From assembly GCA_034927445.1 (NCBI GenBank), contig JAYFPZ010000002.1:61728-125727 (forward strand): DNA of 64,000 nucleotides, read 5' to 3'. Positions 7,900 to 16,429 of the stretch are shown in pieces. Origin of the DNA: PHAA01 sp034927445 (lineage in GTDB: Bacteria; Bacillota; Syntrophomonadia; Syntrophomonadales; Syntrophomonadaceae). Numbering within the stretch: position 1 is the stretch's first letter; each line of letters opens with the position of its first letter. The position numbers and the translations under genes are program-made. The notes under the pieces are model-generated. The model was not told the DNA's origin, did not search any database, and saw only the letters and a list, made by a program, of their open reading frames with translations.

Positions 7900-8703
7900 A
7901 TGGAAAATATCGGCGAATATAAAACAGAAACATTTCCCCCAAGCCGAATAGCAACTATTGATATCGGCCAGATCGGTTTGCAGAAGCACCACATCAAGGC
8001 TTTGATTGAGCTGGATGTTACTGAGCCGCGCAAATTGATTCGAAAAAAAAAGCAACAAGCGGAGAAAATATCATTCAACTCATGGCTGATCAAATGCATC
8101 AGCCTGGCTGTGGAAAACTGCCCGCAGGTGCATGCAGTCAGAAAAGGCAGGCAAAATTTAATCCTCTTTGAAGATATTGATATATCGGTGGTCATTGAAA
8201 GAGAAGTTGACGGTCAAAAGGTTCCCTTGCCCTATGTTATTCGCAAGACCAATACCAAAAGTATCGCAGAAATTTACGAGGAAGTACGAAGCGGTCAGAA
8301 ACAGCCGATTGGGGGCGAGGACGACTATGTACTGGGTGAAAGCAAAAATAGATTGTTGATGAACTTGTATTACGGTCTGCCCGGTTTTTTAAGAAGATTG
8401 GTTTGGAAGTACATTATCAGTAATCCATTTATGACAAAGGAGAATATGGGTACCGTCATGGTAACCTCCGTTGGCATGATCGGTAAAATCGACGGGTGGG
8501 TGATACCGGTAAGCGTTCATCCCCTTTGCTTCGCAGTTGGTTCAATCGTGAAGAAACCAGGGGTTGTAAAAGACAGGATAGAAATAAGAGAATATCTCTA
8601 TGTAACAGTACTGGTTGACCATGATGTGATTGACGGTGCTCCGGCAGTAAGAGCTCTCTCCAAGTTAACCCGGCTGGTGGAGAGCGGCTGCGGGTTGTCT
8701 TAG
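7900..8703 (+). CDS. Stand-alone 2-oxoacid dehydrogenase E2-type acyltransferase catalytic domain
   Basis: 267 residues made up almost wholly of the catalytic core of lipoamide acyltransferases. The active-site block DHDVIDGAPAVRAL near the C-terminus supplies the His-x3-Asp-Gly motif; upstream are FNSWLIKCISLAVENCPQVH and GTVMVTSVGMIG, matching conserved E2 strands. There is no N-terminal lipoyl domain and no peripheral subunit-binding domain, so it cannot be a normal pyruvate or branched-chain dehydrogenase E2. No E1 or E3 gene is nearby. It may transfer acyl groups in another pathway. The start has GAGGG eight bases upstream. Confidence 0.78.
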   Translation: MENIGEYKTETFPPSRIATIDIGQIGLQKHHIKALIELDVTEPRKLIRKKKQQAEKISFNSWLIKCISLAVENCPQVHAVRKGRQNLILFEDIDISVVIEREVDGQKVPLPYVIRKTNTKSIAEIYEEVRSGQKQPIGGEDDYVLGESKNRLLMNLYYGLPGFLRRLVWKYIISNPFMTKENMGTVMVTSVGMIGKIDGWVIPVSVHPLCFAVGSIVKKPGVVKDRIEIREYLYVTVLVDHDVIDGAPAVRALSKLTRLVESGCGLS

Positions 8704-8818
8704 AAATCAGTTATTACCCGGATATGATCAGCATTTATGGGCTTAAAAAGTAACATGATACAAAAATGCAGTACAACCTTATATCGTTTAAATTTAACTT
8801 GAACAGGTGATTCTTTAC

Positions 8819-9280
8819 ATGAACATAAAAACCCGACTTGCCTATGATGAAATCCCCGTTATTAGAACACTGTTTGCAGAATATACAGATACCCTGGGCG
8901 TAAATTTGGATTTTCAGAACTATGAGCAGGAACTGGAGCATCTGCCCGGCAAATACGCATTACCCAGCGGCAGGCTCTATTTAGCCTATGCTGAAAGTGA
9001 CCTGGCAGGATGTGTGGCCTTGCGACGGATCGATGATGAAACATGCGAGGCAAAACGGTTATATGTAAGGCCTGAATTCAGAGGGCTGAAGATAGGACAG
9101 ATGCTGATGGAACAAATCATCAGAGATGCGGCCGAGCTACATTATAGTTACATGCTGCTTGATACCCTTGCAACCATGGATAGTGCCAAAGGTCTGTATT
9201 ATAAACTGGGATTTTATGAGATAAGTCCATATTATGAAAATCCCCTGGAAAATGTGACCTATATGAGATTGGACCTGTAA
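8819..9280 (+). CDS. GNAT N-acetyltransferase
   Basis: 153 residues from ATG 8819, with AGGTG about ten bases upstream; the GTG at 8807 lies within that site. The acetyl-CoA signature is AKRLYVRPEFRGLKIGQMLM (about residues 77-96), followed by LDTLATMDSAKGLYYKLGFY and YYENPLENVTYMRLDL at the end. This arrangement matches the small GNATs that act on amino acids or small amines. The substrate is unknown. It is one of three different acetyltransferases within 3 kb. Confidence 0.85.
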   Translation: MNIKTRLAYDEIPVIRTLFAEYTDTLGVNLDFQNYEQELEHLPGKYALPSGRLYLAYAESDLAGCVALRRIDDETCEAKRLYVRPEFRGLKIGQMLMEQIIRDAAELHYSYMLLDTLATMDSAKGLYYKLGFYEISPYYENPLENVTYMRLDL

Positions 9281-9370
9281 ATATATCGGCAACGGACATT
9301 TTTGCACCGGCTGCGGGCAAGCAATCCCGCCGGGATCATATAAATATACCAAAGGAGCTGAAAGACGGAC

Positions 9371-9874
9371 ATGGATATTGAAGTAAGAAGAATTGGGAGT
9401 GAGGGTGAATTAAGCAATAGTGTAAACGTACTTCGGAACTCATTTGCCACCGTAGCCGCCAAGTACAACCTTACCCGGGAAAACACCCCCTCCAATGCTG
9501 CTTTTATTGAATATGACGACTTGTTGAAGCCTTATGCCAAAGGCATCGGTTTATTTGGGGTATATAAGGATAAAATACAAATAGGGTTCTTTTCCATCGA
9601 AAAGAATGAAGGTGGTTTGTATTATTTGGGCAAACTAGCGGTTGTACCTGACCTGCGCCATAACGGTTATGGTCAGCAAATCCTGGAGTTTGTTTTTAAT
9701 GAAGTGAAACAGGCCGGCGGAGGAATAATTTCAATCGGAATTATCAATGCAAATCTGGTATTAAAGAATTGGTATATAAAATTCGGGTTCACCCCAACCG
9801 CAATCAAGAATTACCCTCATCTGCCTTTTGCAGTATGCATGATGGAAAAGGTGATTAAAATAAATGATTTTTAG
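9371..9874 (+). CDS. GNAT N-acetyltransferase
   Basis: 167 residues with AAAGGAG upstream of ATG 9371. The core motif is LAVVPDLRHNGYGQQILEFV, followed by GIINANLVLKNWYIKFGF, typical of family members that recognise small-molecule amines. Near the start is the segment FATVAAKYNLTRENTPSNAAF, also seen in a Firmicute subgroup of unannotated acetyltransferases. The next gene, a small membrane protein, begins 18 bp after the stop, so the two are probably co-transcribed. Confidence 0.83.
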   Translation: MDIEVRRIGSEGELSNSVNVLRNSFATVAAKYNLTRENTPSNAAFIEYDDLLKPYAKGIGLFGVYKDKIQIGFFSIEKNEGGLYYLGKLAVVPDLRHNGYGQQILEFVFNEVKQAGGGIISIGIINANLVLKNWYIKFGFTPTAIKNYPHLPFAVCMMEKVIKINDF

Positions 9875-9892
9875 CAATTCTGAGGTATGTGA

Positions 9893-10291
9893 ATGAAAAA
9901 AGTATACAATTCCCTATTTGCTTTGCATGTATTTGTAGGATTGGGCGCCTTGTTTGGAGGAGCAATCGGTATAATTAATCCCCAGTCGCCGCTGGGAATG
10001 CCGGTTGAAGTTTTGAGATACTCCCCTTTCAGTAATTATCTGATGCCTGCAATCATTCTGTTTGTCGTCATCGGCCTGGGCAATATCCTAAGCGCCTATA
10101 TGTTTCGTTTCAAGTCGCGATTTCAAGGGTATATCAGCGGTATTTTCGGCTGTGCCCTGGTTATTTTTATTGTAGTGCAATGTATCATGATGCGGGCGGT
10201 GGCTTTCCTGCATGTTTTGTACTTTATGATTGGTTTAATTCAAACTGCCTTATCAATACTCATTTTAATTGGCCAACAGCATAGGGACTAA
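9893..10291 (+). CDS. Small membrane protein with four predicted spans
   Basis: 132 residues. Four hydrophobic stretches are visible, at about residues 9-30, 45-68, 78-103 and 106-128. No conserved polar motif and no family is recognised. A GAGGTATGTGA sequence precedes ATG 9893. It follows the acetyltransferase closely on the same strand. Such genes are commonly called hypothetical membrane proteins and no function is proposed. Confidence 0.7.
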   Translation: MKKVYNSLFALHVFVGLGALFGGAIGIINPQSPLGMPVEVLRYSPFSNYLMPAIILFVVIGLGNILSAYMFRFKSRFQGYISGIFGCALVIFIVVQCIMMRAVAFLHVLYFMIGLIQTALSILILIGQQHRD

Positions 10292-10396
10292 ATTATCAGC
10301 CGACTAGCTATCATTTATAGGTTCTTGGCTTATACTGGATTAGGAACAAGTCCATAATACGTTCTTAATAGTACAAAACCTATTCACTAAAGAAAA

Positions 10397-11014
10397 TCAT
10401 TTAACCATTTCAAAAAACGAATACCCCAGCTTGATCCCGTAAAATATGATTATGGAACCGCAGATGATATTGATCCACCGCATAGCGGTGGAATTTATTT
10501 TGGCCCGGAAGCGGGAGGTTATGAGTGTCAGGGTTAGGAACCACAGGCTGGAGGCCAGGCAGACCCCGATTATAAAGCTGCCTGACATGGCGGGAGGCAG
10601 GGAGGCTTTAAATCCCCCCAACAGCAGGGAGCCGTCAATTATAGCCTGGGGGTTGAACCAGGTGATGGCAAAGCAAATCCCTGCAACTTTCAACAGAGAA
10701 TTGCTTTCCGCTGCTACATCATTGGAAATCCGGGGATGTGAGCGAATCAGCATTACTCCTATATAAATGACCAGCAGGCTGCCGGCCAGGAGGATGATTC
10801 CCTTCAGTACCGGAAAGGTATCGATCAGGACTCCTACTCCGAAAAAGCAGGCCAAGGCCAGCGATATGTCAAAGAATATGATTATAAGGGCAATCTGAAG
10901 GGCCTTTTTTATGGCCTCCCGGGTGGCTGTATTGATCAGATACAGGTTCTGAATGCCAATGGGAGCTACATAAGCCAGGCCCAACAACAATCCCTCAAGC
11001 AGGTATTTAAACAT
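10397..11014 (-). CDS. LysE-family amino acid exporter
   Basis: 205 residues, the family length, with six hydrophobic segments. The conserved N-terminal signature LGLAYVAPIGIQNLYLINTA is that of LysE/ArgO translocators, and CFAITWFNPQAIIDGSLLLGG is the second signature, in the middle. These proteins export basic or other amino acids and relieve toxic accumulation. It starts 42 bp after proA on the same strand, so it may be read with the proline genes. The substrate is not deducible from the sequence. Confidence 0.85.
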   Translation of the reverse strand: MFKYLLEGLLLGLAYVAPIGIQNLYLINTATREAIKKALQIALIIIFFDISLALACFFGVGVLIDTFPVLKGIILLAGSLLVIYIGVMLIRSHPRISNDVAAESNSLLKVAGICFAITWFNPQAIIDGSLLLGGFKASLPPAMSGSFIIGVCLASSLWFLTLTLITSRFRAKINSTAMRWINIICGSIIIFYGIKLGYSFFEMVK

Positions 11015-11056
11015 CGTTTCACCTTTGAATCAGTCAAGGTATCTGATCGTTGATAT

Positions 11057-12313
11057 CTACCTGATCTGACCGTCACCATAGACTACGAACTTGGTGGTGG
11101 TAAGCTCTTTTAAGCCCATGGGGCCACGGGCGTGCAGTTTCTGGGTGCTGATGCCCATTTCGGCGCCGAAGCCGAATACCCCGCCGTCGGTAAAGCGGGT
11201 GGAGGCGTTGGCATAAACGGCGGCGGCGTCAACCTCAGCCAAGAAACGGCGTACGCTGCTGTAATTTTCGCTGATGATGGCTTCGCTGTGACCGGTGCCG
11301 TATTCATTGATGTGATTGATGGCTTCATCCAGGCTATCCACAACTTTAACCGCCATGATCAAATCCAGGTATTCCTCAGCCCAATCTGATTCAGAGGCAG
11401 CCTTGATATTGGGAAATATTTTGCGGGCTGCTTCGCATCCCCTCAGTTCCACCCCGGATTCCTGCAAATCTTTAAGGATACCGGGCAGGAATTCGGCAGC
11501 CACATCTTTATGCACCAGCAGGGTTTCGGCGGCATTGCAGACCGAAGGCCTCTGCACCTTGGCGTTATGCACTATGGGCAGGGCTTTATCATAGTCCGCG
11601 TCTTTATCGATATACACATGGCAATTGCCCATACCGGTCATGATAATCGGCACCGTTGCATTTTCCAAAACAGCCTGTTTAAGTCCTTTGCCACCCCGGG
11701 GGATCAAGACATCCAGGTAGTCGTGCATCTTCATCATAAATACGGCGGCGGCCTTGTCTTCGCTGTCAACCAGTTGAATCGCCCCTTCGGGTATGCCGGC
11801 GGTTACGGCGGCTGCAGCAATCAACCGGGCGATTACGCGGTTGGAGTTCAGGGCTTCTTCCCCGCCGCGCAATAGGATAGCATTGCCTGATTTGAGGCAA
11901 AGGGCGGCGGCATCGGCCGTAACGTTGGGACGGGATTCATAGATTATTCCGATAACCCCGATGGGGGTTCTGATCCGGCTTACATCCAGTCCGTTAGGAC
12001 GCCGGGAGGCATCGATCAATTCTCCGACCGGGTCGGGCAGGGCCGCGATATCTCTTAATCCCTGGGCCATATCCTTTATCCGGCTTTCGTTCAGGGTAAG
12101 CCGTTCCAGCAAGGCAGAAGTCAAACCTTGACGGGTGCCTTGTTCCAGGTCCATTTGGTTGGCAGCTAAGATTTCGTCCCGACCGGCAATCAGGCTATCG
12201 GCCATGGCGTGCAGGGCTTCATTTTTCAGGTTGGAAGATGCGGTAGCCAGAAAACGAGCTGCTTTCCGGGCTTTTATTCCCTGGTTGATAAGTATCTCTT
12301 GAATACTATCCAT
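11057..12313 (-). CDS. proA: Gamma-glutamyl phosphate reductase
   Basis: 418 residues, the standard length. ProA reduces L-glutamate 5-phosphate to glutamate 5-semialdehyde with NADPH, the second step of proline synthesis. Family blocks are VIGIIYESRPNVTADAAALC, the catalytic-cysteine region AKVQRPSVCNAAETLLVH, DVLIPRGGKGL, and the C-terminal THGG-region FTDGGVFGFGAEMGIST with HARGPMGL. ATG 12313 has TGGGAGGT upstream. It follows proB on the same strand after 119 bp; that gap holds one copy of an intergenic repeat (12403-12424). Confidence 0.96.
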   Translation of the reverse strand: MDSIQEILINQGIKARKAARFLATASSNLKNEALHAMADSLIAGRDEILAANQMDLEQGTRQGLTSALLERLTLNESRIKDMAQGLRDIAALPDPVGELIDASRRPNGLDVSRIRTPIGVIGIIYESRPNVTADAAALCLKSGNAILLRGGEEALNSNRVIARLIAAAAVTAGIPEGAIQLVDSEDKAAAVFMMKMHDYLDVLIPRGGKGLKQAVLENATVPIIMTGMGNCHVYIDKDADYDKALPIVHNAKVQRPSVCNAAETLLVHKDVAAEFLPGILKDLQESGVELRGCEAARKIFPNIKAASESDWAEEYLDLIMAVKVVDSLDEAINHINEYGTGHSEAIISENYSSVRRFLAEVDAAAVYANASTRFTDGGVFGFGAEMGISTQKLHARGPMGLKELTTTKFVVYGDGQIR

Positions 12314-12402
12314 TATATTTACCTCCCATAAAATAATACTGCAATCAGCTCATCAATAGACTCTGACAACGCTGGCTTATAGAGTAACCGCCAGTTTGAA
12401 TA

Positions 12403-12424
12403 GTCCGCGGAATCCGCGTCTATC
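12403..12424 (+). repeat. Copy 1 of the GTCCGCG...TCCGCGTCTAT intergenic repeat
   Basis: GTCCGCG-GAA-TCCGCGTCTATCA, between proA and proB. The same core, with small changes, recurs at 13703-13724, 20697-20720 and, inverted, at 20501-20523, always between genes. Confidence 0.6.
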
Positions 12425-12432
12425 ACTCTATT

Positions 12433-13554
12433 CTAACATTTAACCCAAAGGTTGTTGCGGTGAATTACTTCATCGTAATCCTTATGCCCCAATATTTTTT
12501 CGATTTCGGATGACTTCCGGCCGGCGATACGCTTGGTTTCATCGGCACTGTAATTGGCCATCCCCCGGGCCAGTTCCCGGCCCGCAGCGTCCAGAACCGC
12601 CACGACCTCCCCGCGCTCAAAGCTGCCTTCAACGTCGACAATTCCTGAGGCCAGCAGACTCTTGCCTCTTTTTAAAAGCGCGGAGGCTGCTCCGGCGTCT
12701 ATAATCAGTTTGCCATGCAATGCTGTACCGAAGGCAATCCATTTTTTGCGGGCCTGCATTTTCTCTTCCCGTGGGTGGAAAAGAGTACCTATTTTTTCCC
12801 CGGCCATTATACGCCGGATTACATTCGGTTCACTGCTGTTGGCAATAATCATGGGGATCCCTGCTGCCATACAGACCCGGGCCCCCCGCAATTTGGTCAG
12901 CATGCCGCCGCTGGAAAAAGTTATGCCCCGGCTGGTGGAGTTTTCCTCCATATCACCGGTAATTTCATATACCTCGGTCTGCAGCCGGGCGTCTTCATAA
13001 ACCCGTGGGTCCTGATCATAGAATCCGTCAACGTCGGAAAGAATAATTAAGAGATCGGCATCTACGATCCCGGCCACCACCGTGGAGAGCATATCATTGT
13101 CACCGAATTTGATCTCCTCCACTACCACCGTATCGTTTTCATTGATAATAGGAATGACTTCCATATTCAGAATGGCCAACAGGGTGTTGGTGGCGTTCAG
13201 GTAACGTATCCGGTCATCCAGGTCTTCGCGGGTGAGCAGTACCTGAGCCACGGTTTTCCCGTATTCAGCAAAAAACTTCTCATACATATGCAGGAGAGCC
13301 CCCTGGCCAATAGCCGCCAGAGCCTGCTTCTCCGGCAAAGTACGCGGCACTTTTTTCAACCCCATAAGATTGGCTCCGGTACCGATGGCCCCGGAGCTTA
13401 CCAGCAGGACCTCGATATCCTGGTTATGTAAATCTGCCAGTTCCCGGACGATATGCTCCATCCGGCCCAGATTCAGCTGCCCGCTGGGATGAGTCAAGGT
13501 GCTGGTTCCCACCTTCACCACTATTCTGCGGCAATCCTTAAAACTCTCCCTCAT
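12433..13554 (-). CDS. proB: Glutamate 5-kinase with C-terminal PUA domain
   Basis: 373 residues, the length of the two-domain form. The amino-acid kinase domain opens with RIVVKVGTSTLTHPSG and includes LLVSSGAIGTG, IPIINENDTVV and FGDNDMLSTVVAG. The PUA domain begins near residue 280 (GKLIIDAGAASALLKRGKSL). ProB phosphorylates glutamate with ATP, the committed and proline-inhibited step of proline synthesis. GGAGAG precedes ATG 13554. It forms a pair with proA downstream; obg lies upstream, a neighbourhood found in many Clostridia. Confidence 0.96.
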   Translation of the reverse strand: MRESFKDCRRIVVKVGTSTLTHPSGQLNLGRMEHIVRELADLHNQDIEVLLVSSGAIGTGANLMGLKKVPRTLPEKQALAAIGQGALLHMYEKFFAEYGKTVAQVLLTREDLDDRIRYLNATNTLLAILNMEVIPIINENDTVVVEEIKFGDNDMLSTVVAGIVDADLLIILSDVDGFYDQDPRVYEDARLQTEVYEITGDMEENSTSRGITFSSGGMLTKLRGARVCMAAGIPMIIANSSEPNVIRRIMAGEKIGTLFHPREEKMQARKKWIAFGTALHGKLIIDAGAASALLKRGKSLLASGIVDVEGSFERGEVVAVLDAAGRELARGMANYSADETKRIAGRKSSEIEKILGHKDYDEVIHRNNLWVKC

Positions 13555-13691
13555 TGTCTCTCCACTCCAATTTCAACAACTTTATGCCCAAATAATTTAC
13601 TTTAGACAATAGACGCTGGTTCGCTGCGCTCACACGCAGACCCTACGGGCGCAGAGTGACACAGATTTCTTTTTTAAAAAAACGTCCGCGT

Positions 13692-13820
13692 TAGTCATAT
13701 AAGTCCGTGCCGTCCGCGTCTCAATCAAGTGATATCATAATCTATTCTGCCTTTTACCTTTAATTATTTTCTCTGCGTCAGTCATACAGATCCGTGCGCA
13801 AGCGCAGCAAGCCTGCGTCT
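13692..13820 (+). repeat. Intergenic repeat, long copy A
   Basis: Contains GTCCGTGCCGTCCGCGTCT (13703-13721) followed by a stretch at about 13722-13797 that is close to identical to 20628-20704 (shared blocks ATCTATTCTGCCTTTTA, TTAATTATTTTCT and GTCAGTCATACA). It ends with GCGTCTATTA near 13820, just before the obg stop. It lies between proB and obg and has no open frame of note. Confidence 0.7.
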
Positions 13821-13826
13821 ATTACC

Positions 13827-15086
13827 TCATTCGCTGTAGTCAAACTCCATGTCTTTGATCCTGACGGTGTCCCCGACCTTGATGCCTTTTTCCTTCAAAG
13901 CGTCATCCAGTCCCATCCTGGCGGCGGTGCGCTGAAATCTTTGCACGGACTCGTCCTGGCTGAAGTTGGTCATAGTTACCAGGTTCTCGATTCTTTTGCC
14001 GGTTACCTGGTAGACCCCGTCAACTTTTTCGATGACGAAAGGTATATCCTGTTCAAAACGTCTTACCACCCTGGCTTCGCCCACATGCTCGTCCACGGGG
14101 ATACTCTGCAGCAAATTATAGGTTTTTTCAATCAGTTCATTTATACCCTGACCGGTAACGGCGGAAATACCATAGACCTTGTCGCCGTAAAGCTCCTGCA
14201 CAAGTTTGAAACTTTCCTGCGCCTCGGGCAGGTCAAGTTTATTAGCCACAATCAAATACGGCCGGTCCAGCAGCTGAGGATTATAATGCCCCAATTCATT
14301 GCGCAGGGTCGCAAAATCCTCCAGCACATTACGTCCGTCAACCTGACCGGCATCCAGTATGAACAAGAGCATCCGGTTCCGCTCGATATGGCGCAGGAAG
14401 TCGTGCCCCAAGCCGGTGCCTGCATGGGCGCCCTCAATCAGGCCAGGTATATCAGCAATAACAAATGAGTTTTTATCTCGGGTTACAACCACTCCCAGAT
14501 TAGGAGTTAGGGTCGTAAAAGGATAATCGGCTATTTTGGGACGTGCGGCTGAAACCCTGGATATAAACGTGGATTTGCCGGCGTTAGGGAAACCGACCAG
14601 CCCTACATCGGCCAATAGCTTCAGTTCCAGGCGCAGCCATTTTTCTTCCCCGGGCTCCCCGTTTTCAGCCATGGACGGGGCCTTCTGAGCCGGGGTGGCA
14701 AAGCGGGAGTTGCCCCGTCCGCCGCGGCCTCCCCGAGCGGCTATAGCCTCCTGCCCGTGTACGGTTAAATCGGCTATGACTTCACCGCTGTCATCATCAA
14801 TAATAATCGTTCCCACCGGGACCCTGACTATCAGGTTTTCACCCCAGGCCCCATGCTGGTTTTTGCCCATTCCATGAACGCCGCGCTCAGCCTTGAAGTG
14901 CTTCTTGTACTGGAAGTCCATCAAGGTGCTCATTCCCTCATCGGCGGCAAAAATTACATTGCCCCCCCGGCCGCCGTCTCCGCCGTAAGGCCCGCCCATA
15001 GGCACGTATTTTTCCCGGCGGAAGGCCACGCAGCCGTTGCCGCCGTCTCCGCCTTTCACATATATCTTGGCATGATCTATAAACAT
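13827..15086 (-). CDS. obg: GTPase Obg/CgtA
   Basis: 419 residues in three domains: the glycine-rich Obg fold (about 1-158: FIDHAKIYVKGGDGGNGCVA), the GTPase domain with P-loop GFPNAGKSTF, switch DIPGLIEGAH and NKLD, and the C-terminal OCT domain (from about 350). Obg binds the 50S subunit late in assembly and, in Bacillus, links GTP level to stress and sporulation. It directly follows the Spo0B-like gene (gap 4 bp), the same pairing as spo0B-obg of Bacillus, so the two are probably translated from one message. AAGGAG precedes ATG 15086. Confidence 0.97.
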   Translation of the reverse strand: MFIDHAKIYVKGGDGGNGCVAFRREKYVPMGGPYGGDGGRGGNVIFAADEGMSTLMDFQYKKHFKAERGVHGMGKNQHGAWGENLIVRVPVGTIIIDDDSGEVIADLTVHGQEAIAARGGRGGRGNSRFATPAQKAPSMAENGEPGEEKWLRLELKLLADVGLVGFPNAGKSTFISRVSAARPKIADYPFTTLTPNLGVVVTRDKNSFVIADIPGLIEGAHAGTGLGHDFLRHIERNRMLLFILDAGQVDGRNVLEDFATLRNELGHYNPQLLDRPYLIVANKLDLPEAQESFKLVQELYGDKVYGISAVTGQGINELIEKTYNLLQSIPVDEHVGEARVVRRFEQDIPFVIEKVDGVYQVTGKRIENLVTMTNFSQDESVQRFQRTAARMGLDDALKEKGIKVGDTVRIKDMEFDYSE

Positions 15087-15090
15087 TGGT

Positions 15091-15543
15091 TCACTCCTTG
15101 TTTAGCCTTACCCCTTGGGGGCTCACTTCCCACTCCTCGCAGGAGAAAAACATATCCAATCCCTGTGCATCCTCATATATGGAGAGATAAACGATCACAT
15201 CCTGCTGGGACTGGATCAATTCGCGGCATAATTGGGCCAGACTGCAGCACGGTTCACCCTTTGCTTTTAATATTTCCCAGGAGTCTATATCTATATCCTC
15301 ATAATGCAAGGCAACCCCTAAATTGTAAGCTGTCAGTACCTGTTCGTAAAAATAAAGGGCGGCGTCCCCTGATTGCGATTGAAAAATAACTCTTTCCGCC
15401 ACTATATCGTCCATCAGGGTCGTCAGATATGCTTTGGCCTTCTGCGGCTGCTGCATGTCCAGATACCCGCTGATAACCTGCAGGTGATTCGAGAAATCAT
15501 GTCTGATTCTTCTTATTAAACTCACCATTTGTTCAGCTTCCAA
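15091..15543 (-). CDS. spo0B: Spo0B-like sporulation phosphotransferase
   Basis: About 150 residues. The N-terminal helix carries RRIRHDFSNHLQVISGYLDM, the H-box in which the first His is the phospho-acceptor of Spo0B; it is followed by a second helix of a four-helix dimerisation bundle and a divergent C-terminal domain. Spo0B relays phosphate from Spo0F to Spo0A. The open frame reaches ATG 15558, but GGAGG lies inside it, so TTG 15543, seven bases further, is the more likely start. Its position between rpmA and obg is as in Bacillus. The C-terminal part is too divergent to align by eye. Confidence 0.8.
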   Translation of the reverse strand: MEAEQMVSLIRRIRHDFSNHLQVISGYLDMQQPQKAKAYLTTLMDDIVAERVIFQSQSGDAALYFYEQVLTAYNLGVALHYEDIDIDSWEILKAKGEPCCSLAQLCRELIQSQQDVIVYLSIYEDAQGLDMFFSCEEWEVSPQGVRLNKE

Positions 15544-15574
15544 ACCCACCGCCTCCATGATAATCCTAATAATA

Positions 15575-15603
15575 GCAAAAACCCCTGAAAGATTCCAGGG
15601 GTT
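15575..15603 (-). terminator. Rho-independent terminator after rpmA
   Basis: On the minus strand AACCCCTG pairs with CAGGGGTT across an 8-base loop and is followed by TTTTTGC. It separates the L21-L27 message from spo0B-obg. Confidence 0.8.
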
Positions 15604-15630
15604 GGTAAATCGATGCAGTTGTCAAGCTTC

Positions 15631-15903
15631 CTACTGGGTGGCGATTTCCTCAACGGGATATACGCTTACCTGTTTTTTGTCCTTGCCTTTTCTTTCAAAC
15701 TTGACCTTGCCGTCAATGGTGCAGAATAAGGTGTCATCCCCGCCGATCATAACGTTTTTGCCCGGATGAATCTTGGTGCCTCTCTGCCTTACCAGTATGT
15801 TACCGGCCAGAACGAACTGGCCATCGGCTCTCTTAACTCCAAGTCGCTTGGATTCGCTGTCCCTGCCATTTCTACTGCTGCCAACACCCTTTTTATGTGC
15901 CAT
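15631..15903 (-). CDS. rpmA: 50S ribosomal protein L27
   Basis: 90 residues starting MAHKKGVGSSRNGRDS. ATG 15903 has GGAGG nine bases upstream, so the upstream in-frame ATG (15930) is not used. L27 contacts the peptidyl transferase centre through its N-terminus. Many Firmicutes make L27 with a short N-terminal extension ending in LQxFA that the protease Prp removes. Here there is no such extension, and no prp gene fits in the 70 bp between rpmA and rplU. The rest of the protein is typical (QFVLAGNILVRQRGTK). Confidence 0.96.
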   Translation of the reverse strand: MAHKKGVGSSRNGRDSESKRLGVKRADGQFVLAGNILVRQRGTKIHPGKNVMIGGDDTLFCTIDGKVKFERKGKDKKQVSVYPVEEIATQ

Positions 15904-15973
15904 GTATAATAACCTCCAGTCGGTACTCAAACATATTGAGTATTATTCGTATACGCCGCAGGTATCTTCCCGC

Positions 15974-16285
15974 TTAACCTTCTATTTTTTCGACTTTTAT
16001 TTTGGTAAAAGCCTGTCGGTGACCTTGATGACGGCGATAGTTCTTTCTTTTTTTGAACTTGAAAACACTAATCTTCTTTTCTCGTCCCTGCTCGATCACC
16101 TCAACGATGACCTGGGCGCCTGCGACGACCGGAGTGCCAATCTTGGGTCCGTCGTCGCCCTGAATCATGAGAACCTGATCCAAGGTCAATTTTTCGCCGG
16201 CTGTTCCTTCCAACTTTTCAACTTTAAGGACTTCTCCTTCGGCAACCTTGTATTGCTTGCCGCCTGTCTGAATTACTGCGTACAT
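15974..16285 (-). CDS. rplU: 50S ribosomal protein L21
   Basis: 103 residues, the full length of L21, with the signature IQTGGKQYKVAEGEVLKVE at the start and KRRKNYRRHQGHR-type FKKRKNYRRHQGHRQAFT near the end. L21 binds 23S rRNA. AGGTGTTTTAATG gives the start. It is the first gene of a short rplU-rpmA message ending in the terminator at 15575-15603. A structured leader is likely upstream. Confidence 0.97.
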   Translation of the reverse strand: MYAVIQTGGKQYKVAEGEVLKVEKLEGTAGEKLTLDQVLMIQGDDGPKIGTPVVAGAQVIVEVIEQGREKKISVFKFKKRKNYRRHQGHRQAFTKIKVEKIEG

Positions 16286-16289
16286 TAAA

Positions 16290-16405
16290 ACACCTCCACA
16301 TTTTTTAGACTCGCCGGTCTACAGGTAGGTCGCTAACTGTTACTGCCGTTTGTGACCTGGACCGTGCGGTTGCAAAAACGTGCAACCATCTAACAAAGTA
16401 ACATA
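16290..16405 (-). promoter_or_regulatory. Probable L21 mRNA leader
   Basis: The 144 bp before rplU is GC-rich in patches and foldable on the minus strand: GGTTGCACG-TTTTT-GCAACC gives one hairpin and the segment down to AGACCGGCGAGTCT gives others. Firmicutes commonly have an autoregulatory L21 leader at this place. The exact consensus was not matched, so this is position plus fold only. Confidence 0.5.
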
Positions 16406-16429
16406 TAAAACTGCTCGCGTCAAGCCGCG

